Below, in pieces: positions 9,131 through 18,107 of a stretch of 64,000 bases of DNA; position 1 is the first letter of the stretch, and every line of letters starts with the position of its first letter. The notes beneath the pieces are model-generated. The model made no database searches, was not told the origin of the DNA, and was given only the letters and a program-made list of their open reading frames with translations. Source of the stretch: Streptococcus ictaluri 707-05 (GTDB lineage Bacteria > Bacillota > Bacilli > Lactobacillales > Streptococcaceae); assembly GCF_000188015.2 (NCBI RefSeq), contig NZ_AEUX02000005.1, positions 62,001 through 126,000 on the forward strand, in the 5' to 3' direction. The translations under genes and the position numbers were made by a program.

Positions 9131-9559
9131 GAAGAAAAAAGTGATGTTATCTTTGGAATTGCTGGTATCAATATTGATGGTGAGAAAGCAAATGCGTTTT
9201 CAAATGATATAATGCAAGCAAGTTCACTGGATGAAATAAGTAAAATTATTGAAGAAGCAACTAAAACAGGACAACGAATTGTTGAAGTTAGTGAACAAAA
9301 AGAAGAAGCGAAAAATAAAATTTTGAGCCACAAAGCAAAATATGACTCTATGTATGAGTATAGACTTCCTAATGAAGATTACCAAGAGGCTTTACGATTA
9401 GTTGAAGAAGCCAAATCTACTATTCAATTAAATAAAGCCCTTCAATACATTGAGGAAAAAGCAGATAAGAAGAAGGGTAGACGTCGCTATATTGCTTCTT
9501 ATAACTTGTTACATACAGATTTCTGGGATCTTGGGGAAATAAAATAAAAACTTAAATCT

Positions 9560-9596
9560 CCCTTAGCCACCACTTTTGGCGGCTAAGGGTTTTCTT
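9560..9596 (+). terminator. Terminator after the disrupted gene
   Basis: CCCTTAGCC at 9560-9568 pairs with GGCTAAGGG at 9581-9589, followed by TTTTCTTTT, 12 bp past the stop. Confidence 0.88.
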
Positions 9597-9638
9597 TTGA
9601 AAAAATCATGATTTTCTTAAGCCAAGGTTTACTATTTT

Positions 9639-9647
9639 TGGTATAAT
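9639..9647 (+). promoter_or_regulatory. Probable upp promoter (extended -10)
   Basis: TGG followed by TATAAT at 9642-9647, 38 bp before the upp ATG; no good -35 hexamer is visible. Confidence 0.65.
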
Positions 9648-9685
9648 AGTAGAAGTGTAAAAAATTTAGAAGGAAGTATTTCAAC

Positions 9686-10315
9686 ATGGGAAAATGTCAA
9701 GTTATTTCACATCCGCTTATTCAGCACAAACTTTCAATCTTGCGCCGTCAAGATACTTCAACAAAAGATTTCCGTGAATTAGTCAACGAAATTGCAATGC
9801 TTATGGGATATGAAGTATCACGTGATCTTCCAGTCGAAGATGTTGAGATTCAAACGCCTGTAGCAAAGACTGTTCAAAAACAATTGGCTGGTAAGAAGCT
9901 AGCAATTGTGCCTATTTTAAGAGCTGGTATTGGTATGGTTGATGGTTTCCTTAGCTTAGTTCCAGCTGCAAAAGTTGGGCATATCGGGATGTATCGTGAT
10001 GAAGAAACCTTAGAACCAGTTGAATACTTGGTTAAACTTCCTGAAGATATTGATCAACGCCAAATTTTCTTGGTTGATCCTATGCTAGCAACTGGTGGTT
10101 CAGCTATTTTGGCTATTGATTCCTTAAAAAAACGTGGTTCAGCTAATATTAAATTCATTTGTTTAGTTGCTGCTCCAGAAGGGGTTGAAAAATTACAAGA
10201 AGCTCATCCAGATATTGATATCTTCACAGCTGCCTTAGACGAACAATTGAATGATCATGGCTATATTGTCCCAGGGCTTGGAGATGCTGGCGACCGTTTG
10301 TTTGGTACAAAATAA
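9686..10315 (+). CDS. upp: Uracil phosphoribosyltransferase
   Basis: Cytoplasmic pyrimidine-salvage enzyme that makes UMP from uracil and PRPP. The 209 residues match the family in length and show the start [19 protein letters not shown], the PRPP-binding loop [10 protein letters not shown] near 131-140 and the uracil-binding C-terminal stretch [25 protein letters not shown] precedes the ATG. It stands alone between two terminators. Confidence 0.97.
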   Translation: MGKCQVISHPLIQHKLSILRRQDTSTKDFRELVNEIAMLMGYEVSRDLPVEDVEIQTPVAKTVQKQLAGKKLAIVPILRAGIGMVDGFLSLVPAAKVGHIGMYRDEETLEPVEYLVKLPEDIDQRQIFLVDPMLATGGSAILAIDSLKKRGSANIKFICLVAAPEGVEKLQEAHPDIDIFTAALDEQLNDHGYIVPGLGDAGDRLFGTK

Positions 10316-10355
10316 AACTAGTAGTGATTTGCTTTAAGCAATCGCTTAAATGGAT

Positions 10356-10389
10356 AAAAACTTTCTGGGTCACACTGGAAAGTTTTTTG
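10356..10389 (+). terminator. Terminator after upp
   Basis: AAAAACTTTC at 10356-10365 pairs with GAAAGTTTTTT at 10378-10388, ending in a T-tract. Confidence 0.8.
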
Positions 10390-10404
10390 GAAGTAAGTTT
10401 ATTA

Positions 10405-10442
10405 TTTGACCTTAATTGACCAATAGATTATAATAAGGTCAA
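10405..10442 (+). promoter_or_regulatory. clpP promoter with CtsR operator
   Basis: TTGACC (10406-10411), 17 bp, TATAAT (10429-10434). Overlapping the -35, 10405-10421 read on the reverse strand is GGTCAATTAAGGTCAAA, the tandem heptad of the heat-shock repressor CtsR. A further GGTCAATTA half-site follows the -10 at 10437. CtsR repression of clpP is well established in low-GC Gram-positives. Confidence 0.85.
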
Positions 10443-10529
10443 TTACTATAAAATCTGTCTGTTTTAAGGCTTTTAGCTGTTTTTAATAGTTATTAAGCGA
10501 TGGTGGACAAACCTAGATTGGAGAAAGTT

Positions 10530-11120
10530 ATGATTCCTGTTGTTATTGAACAAACAAGTCGTGGGGAACGTTCTTATGACATTTACTCACGTTTATTAAA
10601 AGATCGTATTATTATGCTAACGGGTGCTGTGGAAGACAATATGGCTAATTCTATTATTGCCCAGCTCTTATTCTTAGATGCCCAAGATAATACCAAGGAT
10701 ATCTACCTTTATGTTAATACACCTGGAGGTTCTGTGTCTGCTGGGTTAGCGATTGTGGATACTATGAATTTCATTAAAGCTGACGTGCAAACCATTGTTA
10801 TGGGTATGGCCGCTTCAATGGGAACTGTTATTGCATCATCTGGTACTAAAGGCAAACGCTTTATGTTGCCAAACGCTGAATACATGATTCACCAACCAAT
10901 GGGTGGAACAGATGGCGGTACTCAACAAACAGATATGGCAATTGCAGCAGAACATCTTTTAAAAACACGCCATCGTTTAGAGAAAATCTTGGCACAAAAT
11001 GCTGGTAAAACTATCAAACAGATCCATAAAGACGGGGAACGTGATTATTGGATGACTGCCGAAGAGACACTTGCTTACGGCTTCATTGATGAAATTATGG
11101 AAAATAATGAGTTAAAATAA
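10530..11120 (+). CDS. clpP: ATP-dependent Clp protease proteolytic subunit
   Basis: Serine peptidase that forms the double-heptamer chamber of Clp proteases and degrades substrates fed by ClpX, ClpC or ClpE. The start at ATG 10530 ([21 protein letters not shown]) gives the usual 196 residues and has GGAG 8 nt upstream; an in-frame GTG-like extension to 10500 is unlikely. The catalytic Ser is in [10 protein letters not shown] near residue 96, His in MIHQPMGG near 121, and Asp in ERDYWM near 172. A CtsR-regulated promoter lies upstream and a terminator follows. Confidence 0.97.
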   Translation: MIPVVIEQTSRGERSYDIYSRLLKDRIIMLTGAVEDNMANSIIAQLLFLDAQDNTKDIYLYVNTPGGSVSAGLAIVDTMNFIKADVQTIVMGMAASMGTVIASSGTKGKRFMLPNAEYMIHQPMGGTDGGTQQTDMAIAAEHLLKTRHRLEKILAQNAGKTIKQIHKDGERDYWMTAEETLAYGFIDEIMENNELK

Positions 11121-11129
11121 GCAAAGAAA

Positions 11130-11160
11130 AGAAGATTATTTAAATCTTCTTTTTTATTTT
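11130..11160 (+). terminator. Terminator after clpP
   Basis: AGAAGATT (11130-11137), loop ATTTA, AATCTTCT (11143-11150), then a T-rich run. Confidence 0.88.
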
Positions 11161-11171
11161 TAATAAAACTA

Positions 11172-11200
11172 TTGAATCATTAACTTAAAGCTAATATAAT
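11172..11200 (+). promoter_or_regulatory. Promoter of the secreted 193-residue protein
   Basis: TTGAAT at 11172-11177, 17-bp spacer, TATAAT at 11195-11200; transcription would start about 25 nt before the SD. Confidence 0.75.
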
Positions 11201-11231
11201 TATATTATTAAAAATAAAAAAGGAGTTTACT

Positions 11232-11813
11232 ATGTTTAGCTTAAAAAAGAAAACAACAGCAGTTGTATTAGCTAGTGGTCTAGCCCTATCGTTAGGTGTA
11301 GCTACTGATCTTTTATTAGGGCAATCACATCAAGTTCAAGCTGATACTCATCAATTGGAGGAGGATAATCCACTAAATATTTCTTATAATCAATATAAAA
11401 CTGTTGAGAAATGGTACACTTATCAGGACTCTCTCATTCCGCTAACTTTTACTAATAAGGGTGATAAAACACTTACTATAACGAAAACAGAATTCGCAGA
11501 TAGTCTTGAGGATTGGGATTCATTTTTCTTTGGTTTATCAGAGGAAATTGAAGGGAAAACAATAGCGCCGGGTCAAACATTAAAAGTTAATGTGTATCCA
11601 AAATTTGCATTAATTCCTAGCCTTTACAACTTTAACTTGAAAATTGATTACAGGGTAGAAGGACGTGATTGGGGTAACGATTATACACTTCATGGACAAT
11701 TCGACGTGAAAGAGGCCAAGGACGAAAAAGAAGCATATAAGAGATGGAAAGCTTATAAAGATAGAGCAGCAGCTAAAAAAGTAGAACAAGCCACTGATGT
11801 AACATCTCAGTAA
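11232..11813 (+). CDS. Secreted protein of unknown function
   Basis: The function is not recognised. The 193 residues begin with a signal peptide (positively charged FSLKKK, hydrophobic core, cleavage likely after VQA-DT near residue 38). The mature part has alternating beta-rich stretches such as YTYQDSLIPLTFTNKGDKTLTITKTEF and IAPGQTLKVNVYPKFALIPSLYNF, which look like an immunoglobulin-like beta-sandwich. A short lysine/alanine-rich tail follows. There is no LPxTG or lipobox, so it is probably released or held by charge. AGGAG lies 6 nt before the ATG. It is monocistronic between its own promoter and a terminator. Confidence 0.8.
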   Translation: MFSLKKKTTAVVLASGLALSLGVATDLLLGQSHQVQADTHQLEEDNPLNISYNQYKTVEKWYTYQDSLIPLTFTNKGDKTLTITKTEFADSLEDWDSFFFGLSEEIEGKTIAPGQTLKVNVYPKFALIPSLYNFNLKIDYRVEGRDWGNDYTLHGQFDVKEAKDEKEAYKRWKAYKDRAAAKKVEQATDVTSQ

Positions 11814-11836
11814 GTATTGAAACTAGTCAATCACTA

Positions 11837-11867
11837 AAAAGAGCCCTACAAGTGTAAGGCTCTTTTC
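11837..11867. terminator. Bidirectional terminator
   Basis: AAAAGAGCC (11837-11845) pairs with GGCTCTTTT (11858-11866). It ends the upstream plus-strand gene and can also serve the minus-strand M28 gene. Confidence 0.88.
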
Positions 11868-11899
11868 TCTATACTTATTGAGAAGCATAGTGGTGGTGA

Positions 11900-14043
11900 T
11901 TAGTTTATTTTGTTCAATTCTGCTTCTAATGAGGCAATAACTTCCATTTCTTGTGTGAGGGAAACTTTTAGAACAGCTTTTTCGTCAGCAATTGCTTGAT
12001 CAATGACTGCGATTTCATCTTTAAAGTCCTTGGACTTGTTGTTGGCTTTGCCTTTTAAGCTAGCAATTAAGTCGTATAAGTCACGGTGGGAGACGATTTT
12101 ACCAGTTCCCCAGAGAAGTTTTTCTTTTCCTGGTTTAAGGACATAGTCTGTGAAGTAGTTATAGACCTCTTTGTCAAAATCGTAAGCGTACCAGTTGTTG
12201 TCAACTTTGTAGAGTTCTTGATCAAGAGCTTCTTGAGCTTTGCCTTTTTGTAACAGGTCTCTTGCTTTTTCTAAGGCTTGAATATTGTTTTGAGAATGTT
12301 CATGAGCAAAGATTGGTTCATCTTCCCAAGTTAATTTCACTAATTGGCTTTCAGCCTTTTTAAAGATAGCTAGCAGTTCTTGGTTTTGTGACACCTGATC
12401 AGCCATTAATTGACTAGCCTTTTCAGGATTCTTGGCTTTAAGGATTTGGTAATCCTTATTGATGGCCTTAGCTTTTTTAGCAACCTTTTGGGCGGTCTTA
12501 TTGGCCTGATCGAGTTTTTGGATCAAGCTTTGGTACTGGTCTTTAGGAGCCATGTCACTATCGGACTTGAGTGATGCTTTTAAAGCCTTAAAGCGCTCAG
12601 AGAAATCAAGTGGCAAGCGTGCTGTTTGATCGTGATAGATTCCTAGTAAGCCATAGAGATTTTGATGGTAACGAAGGGCTTTTTCATTATAAGTCTCTTC
12701 ATTGTCAAACTGGGTATGGTAGTGGGTCTGCATGTACTTGCTATCTTGGAAATCATTACGCAAAGCAGGAATTCCAAGCGTGGCAAATGAAAAATCATCT
12801 GACCAAGTACGAAGAGGAGAGACCACGCGCAAACCGTCTTTATAGACTCCTTTTACCTTTGGCACATATTGGCTAAAGGTAAAAGGTAATTCTTTAGTTC
12901 ATAGCTAGAACGTATCTCATCACGGCTTTCGTGCTCATAAGCTGGTAGCTCAAAATTGATGTTCATGAGAGCTTTTCCAACCCATTCAGGTCTAGCCTGA
13001 TCAATTTGGAGGTAAGCGCCAGTACTCCAGTCGTAACGGGTATCTGACACGCCCCATTCCTCAGCAGCCAAGGCTGTGAAAACAATGGTACATTCTGGTT
13101 TGTAGTCAGAGTCAATCATGGCTTTAGCGATACTCATCATGAGAGCGACAGCCATGTTATTATCCTGGAAGCCGCTGAAATAAGCATCGTAGTGGGCAGA
13201 ATAGACAATAAAGTGTTCCTTATCTTTACCTTCGATTTTTCCAGAATAGTTGTAGGTTTTTTGATTGAGATCAACCTTAGATTTGGCATCAAAAGTGACC
13301 TTTTGGTGTCCCTTGTCAATAGCTGCTTTTAGCTTATTGCGGTCATGCTTAGCAATCGAAAAAATAGGAGCATCAGCTGGCCCGCACATGTCTTGAGCGT
13401 TTAAAGCTTTATCACTGACTTCTGAGAAGCCAGCTTCTTGAGACACTAGAACTGCAGCAGCTCCCTTGAAGCGTGCTTGAAGAGCTGGGTAATTGACCCA
13501 CCATTCTTCTTTTTGATTGATATCAATCAAAACCAATTTTCCGGTAACATCAAGTTGATCATAATCACTAGCTCTTCCTTTGCCAGTATAGACAACCTGG
13601 AAGTCTTTAGGGCCATTGGTATCAAAATTGACATGATAGCCTCCTAAAATAGCCTTTTCCTTCTTACCATTTTTGGCAGTAAAGGTCAGATTGGCTTTTT
13701 CAAATTCCCATTTATCAACGGAGATTTGATCAGCAGAGATATCCGTTAAGCCAATACGTTTCATCTCTTCTTCTAAGTACTTTCCTGCTGGGTATTCAGC
13801 AGAACTACCAGCAGTACGATAGCCAAGGTCTTTATTTTGTTTGAAAGTTCCGAGATGCTTACCAATGGTGTAAGCGCACCGGCTATCGACTTTAGCTAAA
13901 TAGCGATCAAAGTCAGCATCATGAGCCATTTTAGCTTTGGGTGTTGGCTCAGGTGCGGTTTGTGGCTTTTGGCCACTAGAACAAGCCGCTAGAGTTACTA
14001 GACTCGTAGTAGCAGCAATGATCGTTAACAAGGTTTTTTTCAA
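11900..14043 (-). pseudogene. Lipoprotein M28-family metallopeptidase, frameshifted
   Basis: Two overlapping minus-strand frames (14043-12853 and 12865-11900) give one protein of about 714 residues when joined. The first has a lipoprotein signal (lipobox TLAAC), a PA-like insertion near 120-230 and the zinc aminopeptidase core: HYDAYFSGFQDNN near 284-296 (Zn His and bridging Asp) and AAEEWGVSDT near 329. The second resumes with ...SDDFSFATLGIPALR and THYHTQFD, which carry the last Zn His, then a helical tail. The break is around 12875-12890, where a -1 shift converts the ending LPLANMCQR into LPFTFSQYVPK. One missing nucleotide explains it. Without the second half a Zn ligand is lost, so the product should be inactive. 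Confidence 0.85.
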
Positions 14044-14183
14044 TCCTTTTTACCTCACTTATTTTTGATAACTTCTATATTAAACAATTTTTTAGCCTCT
14101 TTTTCAATCCCTTTTTGAAAATAAAATGACGGTTTGAAAAATCCTTTTTAAGACGCTCTTTTAGCCAGGCTTTTCTTGGCCTA

Positions 14184-14192
14184 TGATATAAT
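14184..14192 (+). promoter_or_regulatory. Probable promoter of the DUF4298 gene
   Basis: Extended -10: TGA followed by TATAAT at 14187-14192, 26 bp before the ATG, with AGAGGA as SD between. Confidence 0.6.
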
Positions 14193-14218
14193 AATGATAA
14201 GAAAGAAGAGGACGTGAG

Positions 14219-14515
14219 ATGCTGCCAGATGATAAGAAATACATTGAAGAACTTGAAGCAAAATATGATCAATTTAAACCTAAGTTAGACCAATTGCAGA
14301 CAAGTCTTGAAGTTATGCAAGCAGCTTATCAGGACTATATTGACTTGAGGAATTTTTATGCGAGTCCTAAATGGTTTGACATGCAAGAACAGGATTACCA
14401 AGATGTCAAATGTGGTATTCTTAGTCAAGATCAGCTTTATGATTTGATTGGACAACATAATCATATCCTGGGGGAGCTCTTAGCCTTATCCTCTCAAATG
14501 TATAAACATCTATAG
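14219..14515 (+). CDS. DUF4298 family protein
   Basis: Small (98 residues), soluble, strongly helical and acidic protein of unknown function, matching the DUF4298 pattern (YIEELEAKYDQF near the N-terminus, W-F-x-D-M near 52-57 and ILGELLALSSQMYK at the end). The first 35 residues have coiled-coil character. It is followed after about 60 bp by the ylbF/ylbG pair, and probably has its own promoter. Confidence 0.85.
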   Translation: MLPDDKKYIEELEAKYDQFKPKLDQLQTSLEVMQAAYQDYIDLRNFYASPKWFDMQEQDYQDVKCGILSQDQLYDLIGQHNHILGELLALSSQMYKHL

Positions 14516-14544
14516 GAAGTCTTTGCCTTTGTAGCGGCAGAAGA

Positions 14545-14572
14545 TTGGCTTCTTTTGAAAATATGGTATAAT
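14545..14572 (+). promoter_or_regulatory. ylbF promoter placed for a leaderless transcript
   Basis: TTGGCT at 14545-14550 and TGG-TATAAT with the hexamer at 14567-14572 (16-bp spacer). Only 6 nt separate the -10 from ATG 14579, so the expected +1 is the start codon itself. No SD is present. Confidence 0.7.
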
Positions 14573-14578
14573 CGATGT

Positions 14579-15024
14579 ATGTTAGTCATAAATGAAGAAT
14601 TACTTGCTATTGAAGATGTTATTGATGACTTAGTGGATGCTATCAGACAGACCAGTCAGTTTCAAGCTTATGCTTTGGCTAAAAAAGCCTTTGACGAGGA
14701 TGCTCTTCTAAAAAGTAAAGTGACCCACTTTCAAGAGTTGAAGCAAGTTTATGAAGTGTCTGAAAAGACTTTGGCTTATCACCCTGAAGGAAAAAAATGA
14801 GGCGGCAAGTCTTACAAGCAAAGCGTCAATTAGATTTAGATCCTCTTGTGAGTCAATTACGCTTGGCTCAAGTGGATTTACAAGCTATCTTGGCTAATAT
14901 ATCACAGGAAATTGCCAAAACTGTGTCCGAAGATATTTTTGTCGACACAGGTCTTCCCTTGGCAGCTAAAAGGCCTAAACATGGGTCTGGTCCTTATCAA
15001 AATATCAAAGAAAAGAGCCTATAA
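14579..15024 (+). pseudogene. ylbF: YlbF/YmcA-family regulator split by a -1 frameshift at A7 (pseudogene or recoded gene)
   Basis: The first frame (14579-14800) encodes LLAIEDVIDDLVDAIRQTSQF... and stops at TGA. The second (14797-15024) continues with RRQVLQAKRQLDLDPLVSQLRLAQ and LANISQEIAKTVSEDIFVDTGLP. Joined by a -1 shift they make 148 residues, the normal length of YlbF, which in Bacillus works with YmcA and YaaT in the Y-complex affecting RNA processing and competence. The junction is GGA AAA AAA TGA, an in-phase A AAA AAA slippery heptamer with the stop immediately after. ATG 14797 overlaps the TGA, so reinitiation is also possible. ricT (yaaT), encoded about 2 kb downstream, is the partner of the same complex. 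Confidence 0.8.
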
Positions 15025-15302
15025 TGTTTCAAAAAAAAGACCGAATTGGCTTGGTTATTTACCTTTACTATAACCGTGATGCCAGAAAAGTAATGAAATA
15101 CGGTGATTTATACTACCACTCAAAGCGTTCGCGTTATTTAGTTATTTATATCAATAAAGAAGACTTGGAAGCTAAAGTGCAAGAAATCAGCAAGTTAAAA
15201 TTTGTCAGAGAGGTTAAGCCTTCTGTGTTAGATACGATTGATTGTGACTTTGTCGGAAATTTGCACCGTGAAGAGCCAGAAAATCAGGCTGAATTATCGT
15301 AA
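15024..15302 (+). CDS. ylbG: YlbG (UPF0298/DUF2129) family protein
   Basis: Small cytoplasmic protein of unknown function, 92 residues, with the family pattern: [33 protein letters not shown] near 6-38 and FVREVKPS near 60-67. Its ATG overlaps the ylbF stop by one base (TAATG), so translation is probably coupled. It is a conserved neighbour of ylbF. Confidence 0.92.
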   Translation: MFQKKDRIGLVIYLYYNRDARKVMKYGDLYYHSKRSRYLVIYINKEDLEAKVQEISKLKFVREVKPSVLDTIDCDFVGNLHREEPENQAELS

Positions 15303-15313
15303 TAGTTAGAACA

Positions 15314-15345
15314 AACAAGCAAAGATTGACTTTGCTTGTTTTTAG
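15314..15345 (+). terminator. Terminator after ylbG
   Basis: AACAAGCAAAG (15314-15324) pairs with CTTTGCTTGTT (15330-15340), followed by T's. Confidence 0.88.
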
Positions 15346-15429
15346 TTGACACTAGCAAAATCAATCTGCTGGTAGAAATGGAAAAAGACATAGGGACAAT
15401 GAAATTACCGTGCCTTTTCCCTCAAATTT

Positions 15430-15438
15430 TGGTAAAAT
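15430..15438 (+). promoter_or_regulatory. Probable promoter of the tmk operon
   Basis: TGG followed by TAAAAT at 15433-15438, 27 bp upstream of the tmk ATG; no clear -35. Confidence 0.45.
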
Positions 15439-15465
15439 AGAACTAATAAAAACAAAGGAAATAAG

Positions 15466-16101
15466 ATGGTAAAAGGAAAACTAATCACATTTGAAGGCCC
15501 AGATGGGGCAGGAAAAACTACGGTATTGGAAGCTTTATTCCCCCGCTTGCAAGAAGGACTTGAGCAAACGGTCGTAAGAACCAGAGAGCCTGGTGGAGTT
15601 GCTATCGCCGAAAATATCCGTCATCTTATTTTGGATGTTAACAATACACAAATGGACAAGAAGACAGAGCTTTTGCTTTATATTGCTGCCAGAAGGCAAC
15701 ATATGGTTGAAAAAGTGCTACCAGCTCTGCATGCTGGGCAATTAATCTTGGTAGACCGCTTTATTGATAGTTCAGTCGCTTACCAAGGTGCTGGTCGAGG
15801 TCTTGATAAGTCAGCCATCCAATGGTTAAATAATTTTGCTACAGATGGCATTAGTCCTGATTTAACTCTTTATTTTGATGTGCCTTCTGAAGTGGGCTTA
15901 GCACGAATTGCACAAAATAAAGACCGTGAAATCAATCGACTTGACCTTGAACAGTTGGATATGCATCAGCGGGTTCGTCAAGGTTATCTGGATCTAGCTA
16001 AGGAAAATCCAGATCGCATCGTGACTATTGATGCGTCGCAAGCTTTAGAGTCTGTTATTTCAGATGCCTTAAAGGCTATTTTAAGACTTGTGGAGGCATA
16101 A
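15466..16101 (+). CDS. tmk: Thymidylate kinase
   Basis: Phosphorylates dTMP to dTDP with ATP in the cytoplasm. The 211 residues show the P-loop [11 protein letters not shown] near 9-19, the DRE-like [11 protein letters not shown] motif near 39-49 and the substrate-binding [13 protein letters not shown] near 95-107. AAAGGA precedes the ATG. It is the first gene of tmk-holB-ricT-yabA-rsmI, a conserved Firmicute replication cluster. Confidence 0.96.
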   Translation: MVKGKLITFEGPDGAGKTTVLEALFPRLQEGLEQTVVRTREPGGVAIAENIRHLILDVNNTQMDKKTELLLYIAARRQHMVEKVLPALHAGQLILVDRFIDSSVAYQGAGRGLDKSAIQWLNNFATDGISPDLTLYFDVPSEVGLARIAQNKDREINRLDLEQLDMHQRVRQGYLDLAKENPDRIVTIDASQALESVISDALKAILRLVEA

Positions 16102-16114
16102 AAGGAGAAAAGGA

Positions 16115-16990
16115 ATGGATTTAGCTCAAAAGGCTCCAAAAGTTTATCACGCTTTTCAAGAGATTTTACAAAAAGACCGACTAAACCATGCCTATCTCTT
16201 TTCAGGAGATTTTGCGAATTTTGATATGGCTATTTTCTTAGCACAAGCCATTTTTTGTGACCAAAAAGAAGGGCCTTTTCCTTGCAAGCAGTGCCGCTCT
16301 TGTCAGCTCATAGCACAAGGAGAGTTTGCAGATGTTACCATCCTAGAGCCTACCGGACAGATTATTAAGACTGAAGCAGTAAAAGAGATGATGAGTCATT
16401 TCTCTCAGACAGGTATTGAAGGCAAACAGCAGGTTTTTATTATTCGTGAGTGCGAAAAAATGCATGTCAATGCTGCTAATAGTCTTTTGAAATACATGGA
16501 AGAACCGCAAGGTGATGCTTACCTCTTTTTGCTAACCAACGACGATAATCAGGTTTTGCCTACGATTAGAAGCCGCACACAGACCTTTTATTTTCCTAAA
16601 AATGACGCTTATCTGTGTGACTTGGCTCAACAAATGGGACTTTTAAAAAGTCAAGCTCAGTTATTAGCTAAATTATCCAAGAATGAGCAACAATTAGAAA
16701 TTTTTGCTCAAAATACAAAAGTTTTAGATCTGGTGGCACAAACAGAACGCTTTGTGACTATTTGGTTGAAAGAAGAGTGGCAAGCTTACTTAGAACTGAA
16801 TCGCCTAGTGCAGTTGGCAGCTGAAAAAGACGAGCAAGACATGGTTTTGACCCTGCTGACCTTGATTTTAGCCAAGGATTATCACAAAGAAAAGGTCTTA
16901 CCGTTTTTGGATAAGGTCTATCAGACCAGGCTGATGTGGCAACGCAATGTCAATTTCCAAAATAGCTTAGAATATATGGTGATATCATGA
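16115..16990 (+). CDS. holB: DNA polymerase III delta' subunit
   Basis: Clamp-loader subunit of the replicative polymerase. From ATG 16115 (AAAGGAGAAAAGG upstream) it has 291 residues. It shows a degenerate nucleotide-binding site (YLFSGDFANFD, lacking the GKT P-loop as expected for delta'), a zinc module CKQCRSCQLI near 51-60 and the SRC-like SRTQTFYF near 152. Its stop overlaps the ricT start by 4 nt (ATGATAA). Confidence 0.93.
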   Translation: MDLAQKAPKVYHAFQEILQKDRLNHAYLFSGDFANFDMAIFLAQAIFCDQKEGPFPCKQCRSCQLIAQGEFADVTILEPTGQIIKTEAVKEMMSHFSQTGIEGKQQVFIIRECEKMHVNAANSLLKYMEEPQGDAYLFLLTNDDNQVLPTIRSRTQTFYFPKNDAYLCDLAQQMGLLKSQAQLLAKLSKNEQQLEIFAQNTKVLDLVAQTERFVTIWLKEEWQAYLELNRLVQLAAEKDEQDMVLTLLTLILAKDYHKEKVLPFLDKVYQTRLMWQRNVNFQNSLEYMVIS

Positions 16991-17787
16991 TAAGTGCAAT
17001 CGGAATTAAATATAAAGAATCAGAACCTCTTAAATATAGTCAAACAGATGCCGATTTTCCAGAAGGAACATGGCTTCTTGTGAGAGATGATAAGGGAAGT
17101 CGCTTAGCAAAGGTCTATCAAAGCAAGACAGCCTTTAATCCTAAATCTCTTCCTAAAGATATGCCGACGGTTGCTCGGCAAGCCAATCAGATGGATCTAA
17201 AAGCACATCAAGAGAATCAGGAATTAGCTTTAGGGTCTTATGCCAGGGTATCTGAGTTGATTGCCCAGAATCAATTACCCATGAAGCTGATTGACATTGT
17301 TTTTTCTTTGGATCGTAATTACGTCTTGATTACCTTTTCTTCTGAGGAGAGGGTGGATTTTCGTCAGTTGCTAAGAGACTTAGCGGCTTATTTTAAAACA
17401 CGAATCGAATTGCGTCAAATCAACAGCCGAGAGGAAGCTAAAATTTATGGGGGATTAGGCCCCTGTGGACGGCCTCTGTGTTGCTCTAGTTTTTTAGGAG
17501 AGTTTCCTGCTGTTTCGATTAAGATGTTGAAAAATCAAGGACTTTCCTTAAATTCAGGTAAAGGAACCGGCTATTGCGGTAGACTTTTATGTTGCCTTCA
17601 CTATGAAGATCATTTTTATCAAGAAAGTAAGAAAAAATTTCCGGATTATGGTACCATAGTCCAGACAGCAGAAGGACCGGCTACTGTTGCTGGGATAGAT
17701 CTATTTACAGATACTATTAAGGTGCGTTTTGCTGACAAAATGACCCTAATAACATATGCTTTAGAGGAGGTTAAAGTAGGTGAATAA
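16987..17787 (+). CDS. ricT: PSP1-domain regulator RicT (YaaT)
   Basis: 266-residue PSP1-domain protein. The key stretch [49 protein letters not shown] (split over about 155-205) holds the conserved cysteines that in the Bacillus Y-complex take part in Fe-S binding. RicT/YaaT acts with YlbF and YmcA on RNase Y-dependent mRNA maturation; streptococcal function is less clear. It overlaps holB by 4 nt and yabA by 8 nt. Confidence 0.93.
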   Translation: MISAIGIKYKESEPLKYSQTDADFPEGTWLLVRDDKGSRLAKVYQSKTAFNPKSLPKDMPTVARQANQMDLKAHQENQELALGSYARVSELIAQNQLPMKLIDIVFSLDRNYVLITFSSEERVDFRQLLRDLAAYFKTRIELRQINSREEAKIYGGLGPCGRPLCCSSFLGEFPAVSIKMLKNQGLSLNSGKGTGYCGRLLCCLHYEDHFYQESKKKFPDYGTIVQTAEGPATVAGIDLFTDTIKVRFADKMTLITYALEEVKVGE

Positions 17788-18103
17788 AAAAGAATTATTT
17801 GATGCTTTTGATGGCTTTTCACAGAATTTGATGGTTACTTTAGCTGAAATTGAAGCCATGAAAAAACAAGTACAGTCTTTGGTTGAAGAAAATACGGTAC
17901 TACGCTTAGAAAATACCAAACTGCGTGAGCGCTTGAGTCAACTAGAACATGAAGCACCTACTAAAAACAGCTCCAAGCAAGGAAAAGAACACTTAGAAAG
18001 CATCTACGATGAAGGCTTTCACATTTGTAATTTCTTTTATGGTCAACGTCGTGAAAACGATGAAGAATGCATGTTTTGTAGGGAACTTCTAGACAGAAAG
18101 TAG
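17780..18103 (+). CDS. yabA: Replication initiation control protein YabA
   Basis: Negative regulator of replication initiation that in Bacillus contacts DnaA and the sliding clamp. The 107 residues have an N-terminal coiled coil (near 10-55) and a C-terminal zinc site [20 protein letters not shown] (His, Cys...CxxC). The start is a GTG inside the end of ricT, with GGAGG upstream. Confidence 0.93.
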   Translation: MNKKELFDAFDGFSQNLMVTLAEIEAMKKQVQSLVEENTVLRLENTKLRERLSQLEHEAPTKNSSKQGKEHLESIYDEGFHICNFFYGQRRENDEECMFCRELLDRK

Positions 18104-18107
18104 GCTT

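Larger units (their letters stand above)
7336..9547 (+). pseudogene. Secreted protein of unknown function, inactivated by a stop codon and by IS copy 2
   Basis: Removing the IS and one 13-bp duplicate restores one reading frame across 7336-7953 and 9131-9547, about 344 residues. It begins with a clear signal peptide (MTTKKTVTQRLTRLALLSAACL..., cleavage after VKA-DE). The mature part is charged and mostly helical, with no LPxTG and no recognised domain; the tail ends LLHTDFWDLGEIK. Two independent lesions are present: an in-frame TAG at 7507-7509 after 57 residues, and the IS insertion at 7954. The stop is a substitution, not an indel, because the frame continues unchanged after it. ATG 7327 is an alternative start; 7336 has AAGGA at better spacing. 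AT-rich sequence suggests acquired DNA. Confidence 0.8.

Noticed and set aside
12853..12900. Programmed frameshift in the M28 gene
   Set aside because: The junction has no X XXY YYZ heptamer or long homopolymer, so a plain indel is more likely.
14555..14578. ATG 14555 as the ylbF start
   Set aside because: It lies upstream of and overlapping the -10 hexamer, has no SD and adds eight residues not expected in YlbF.
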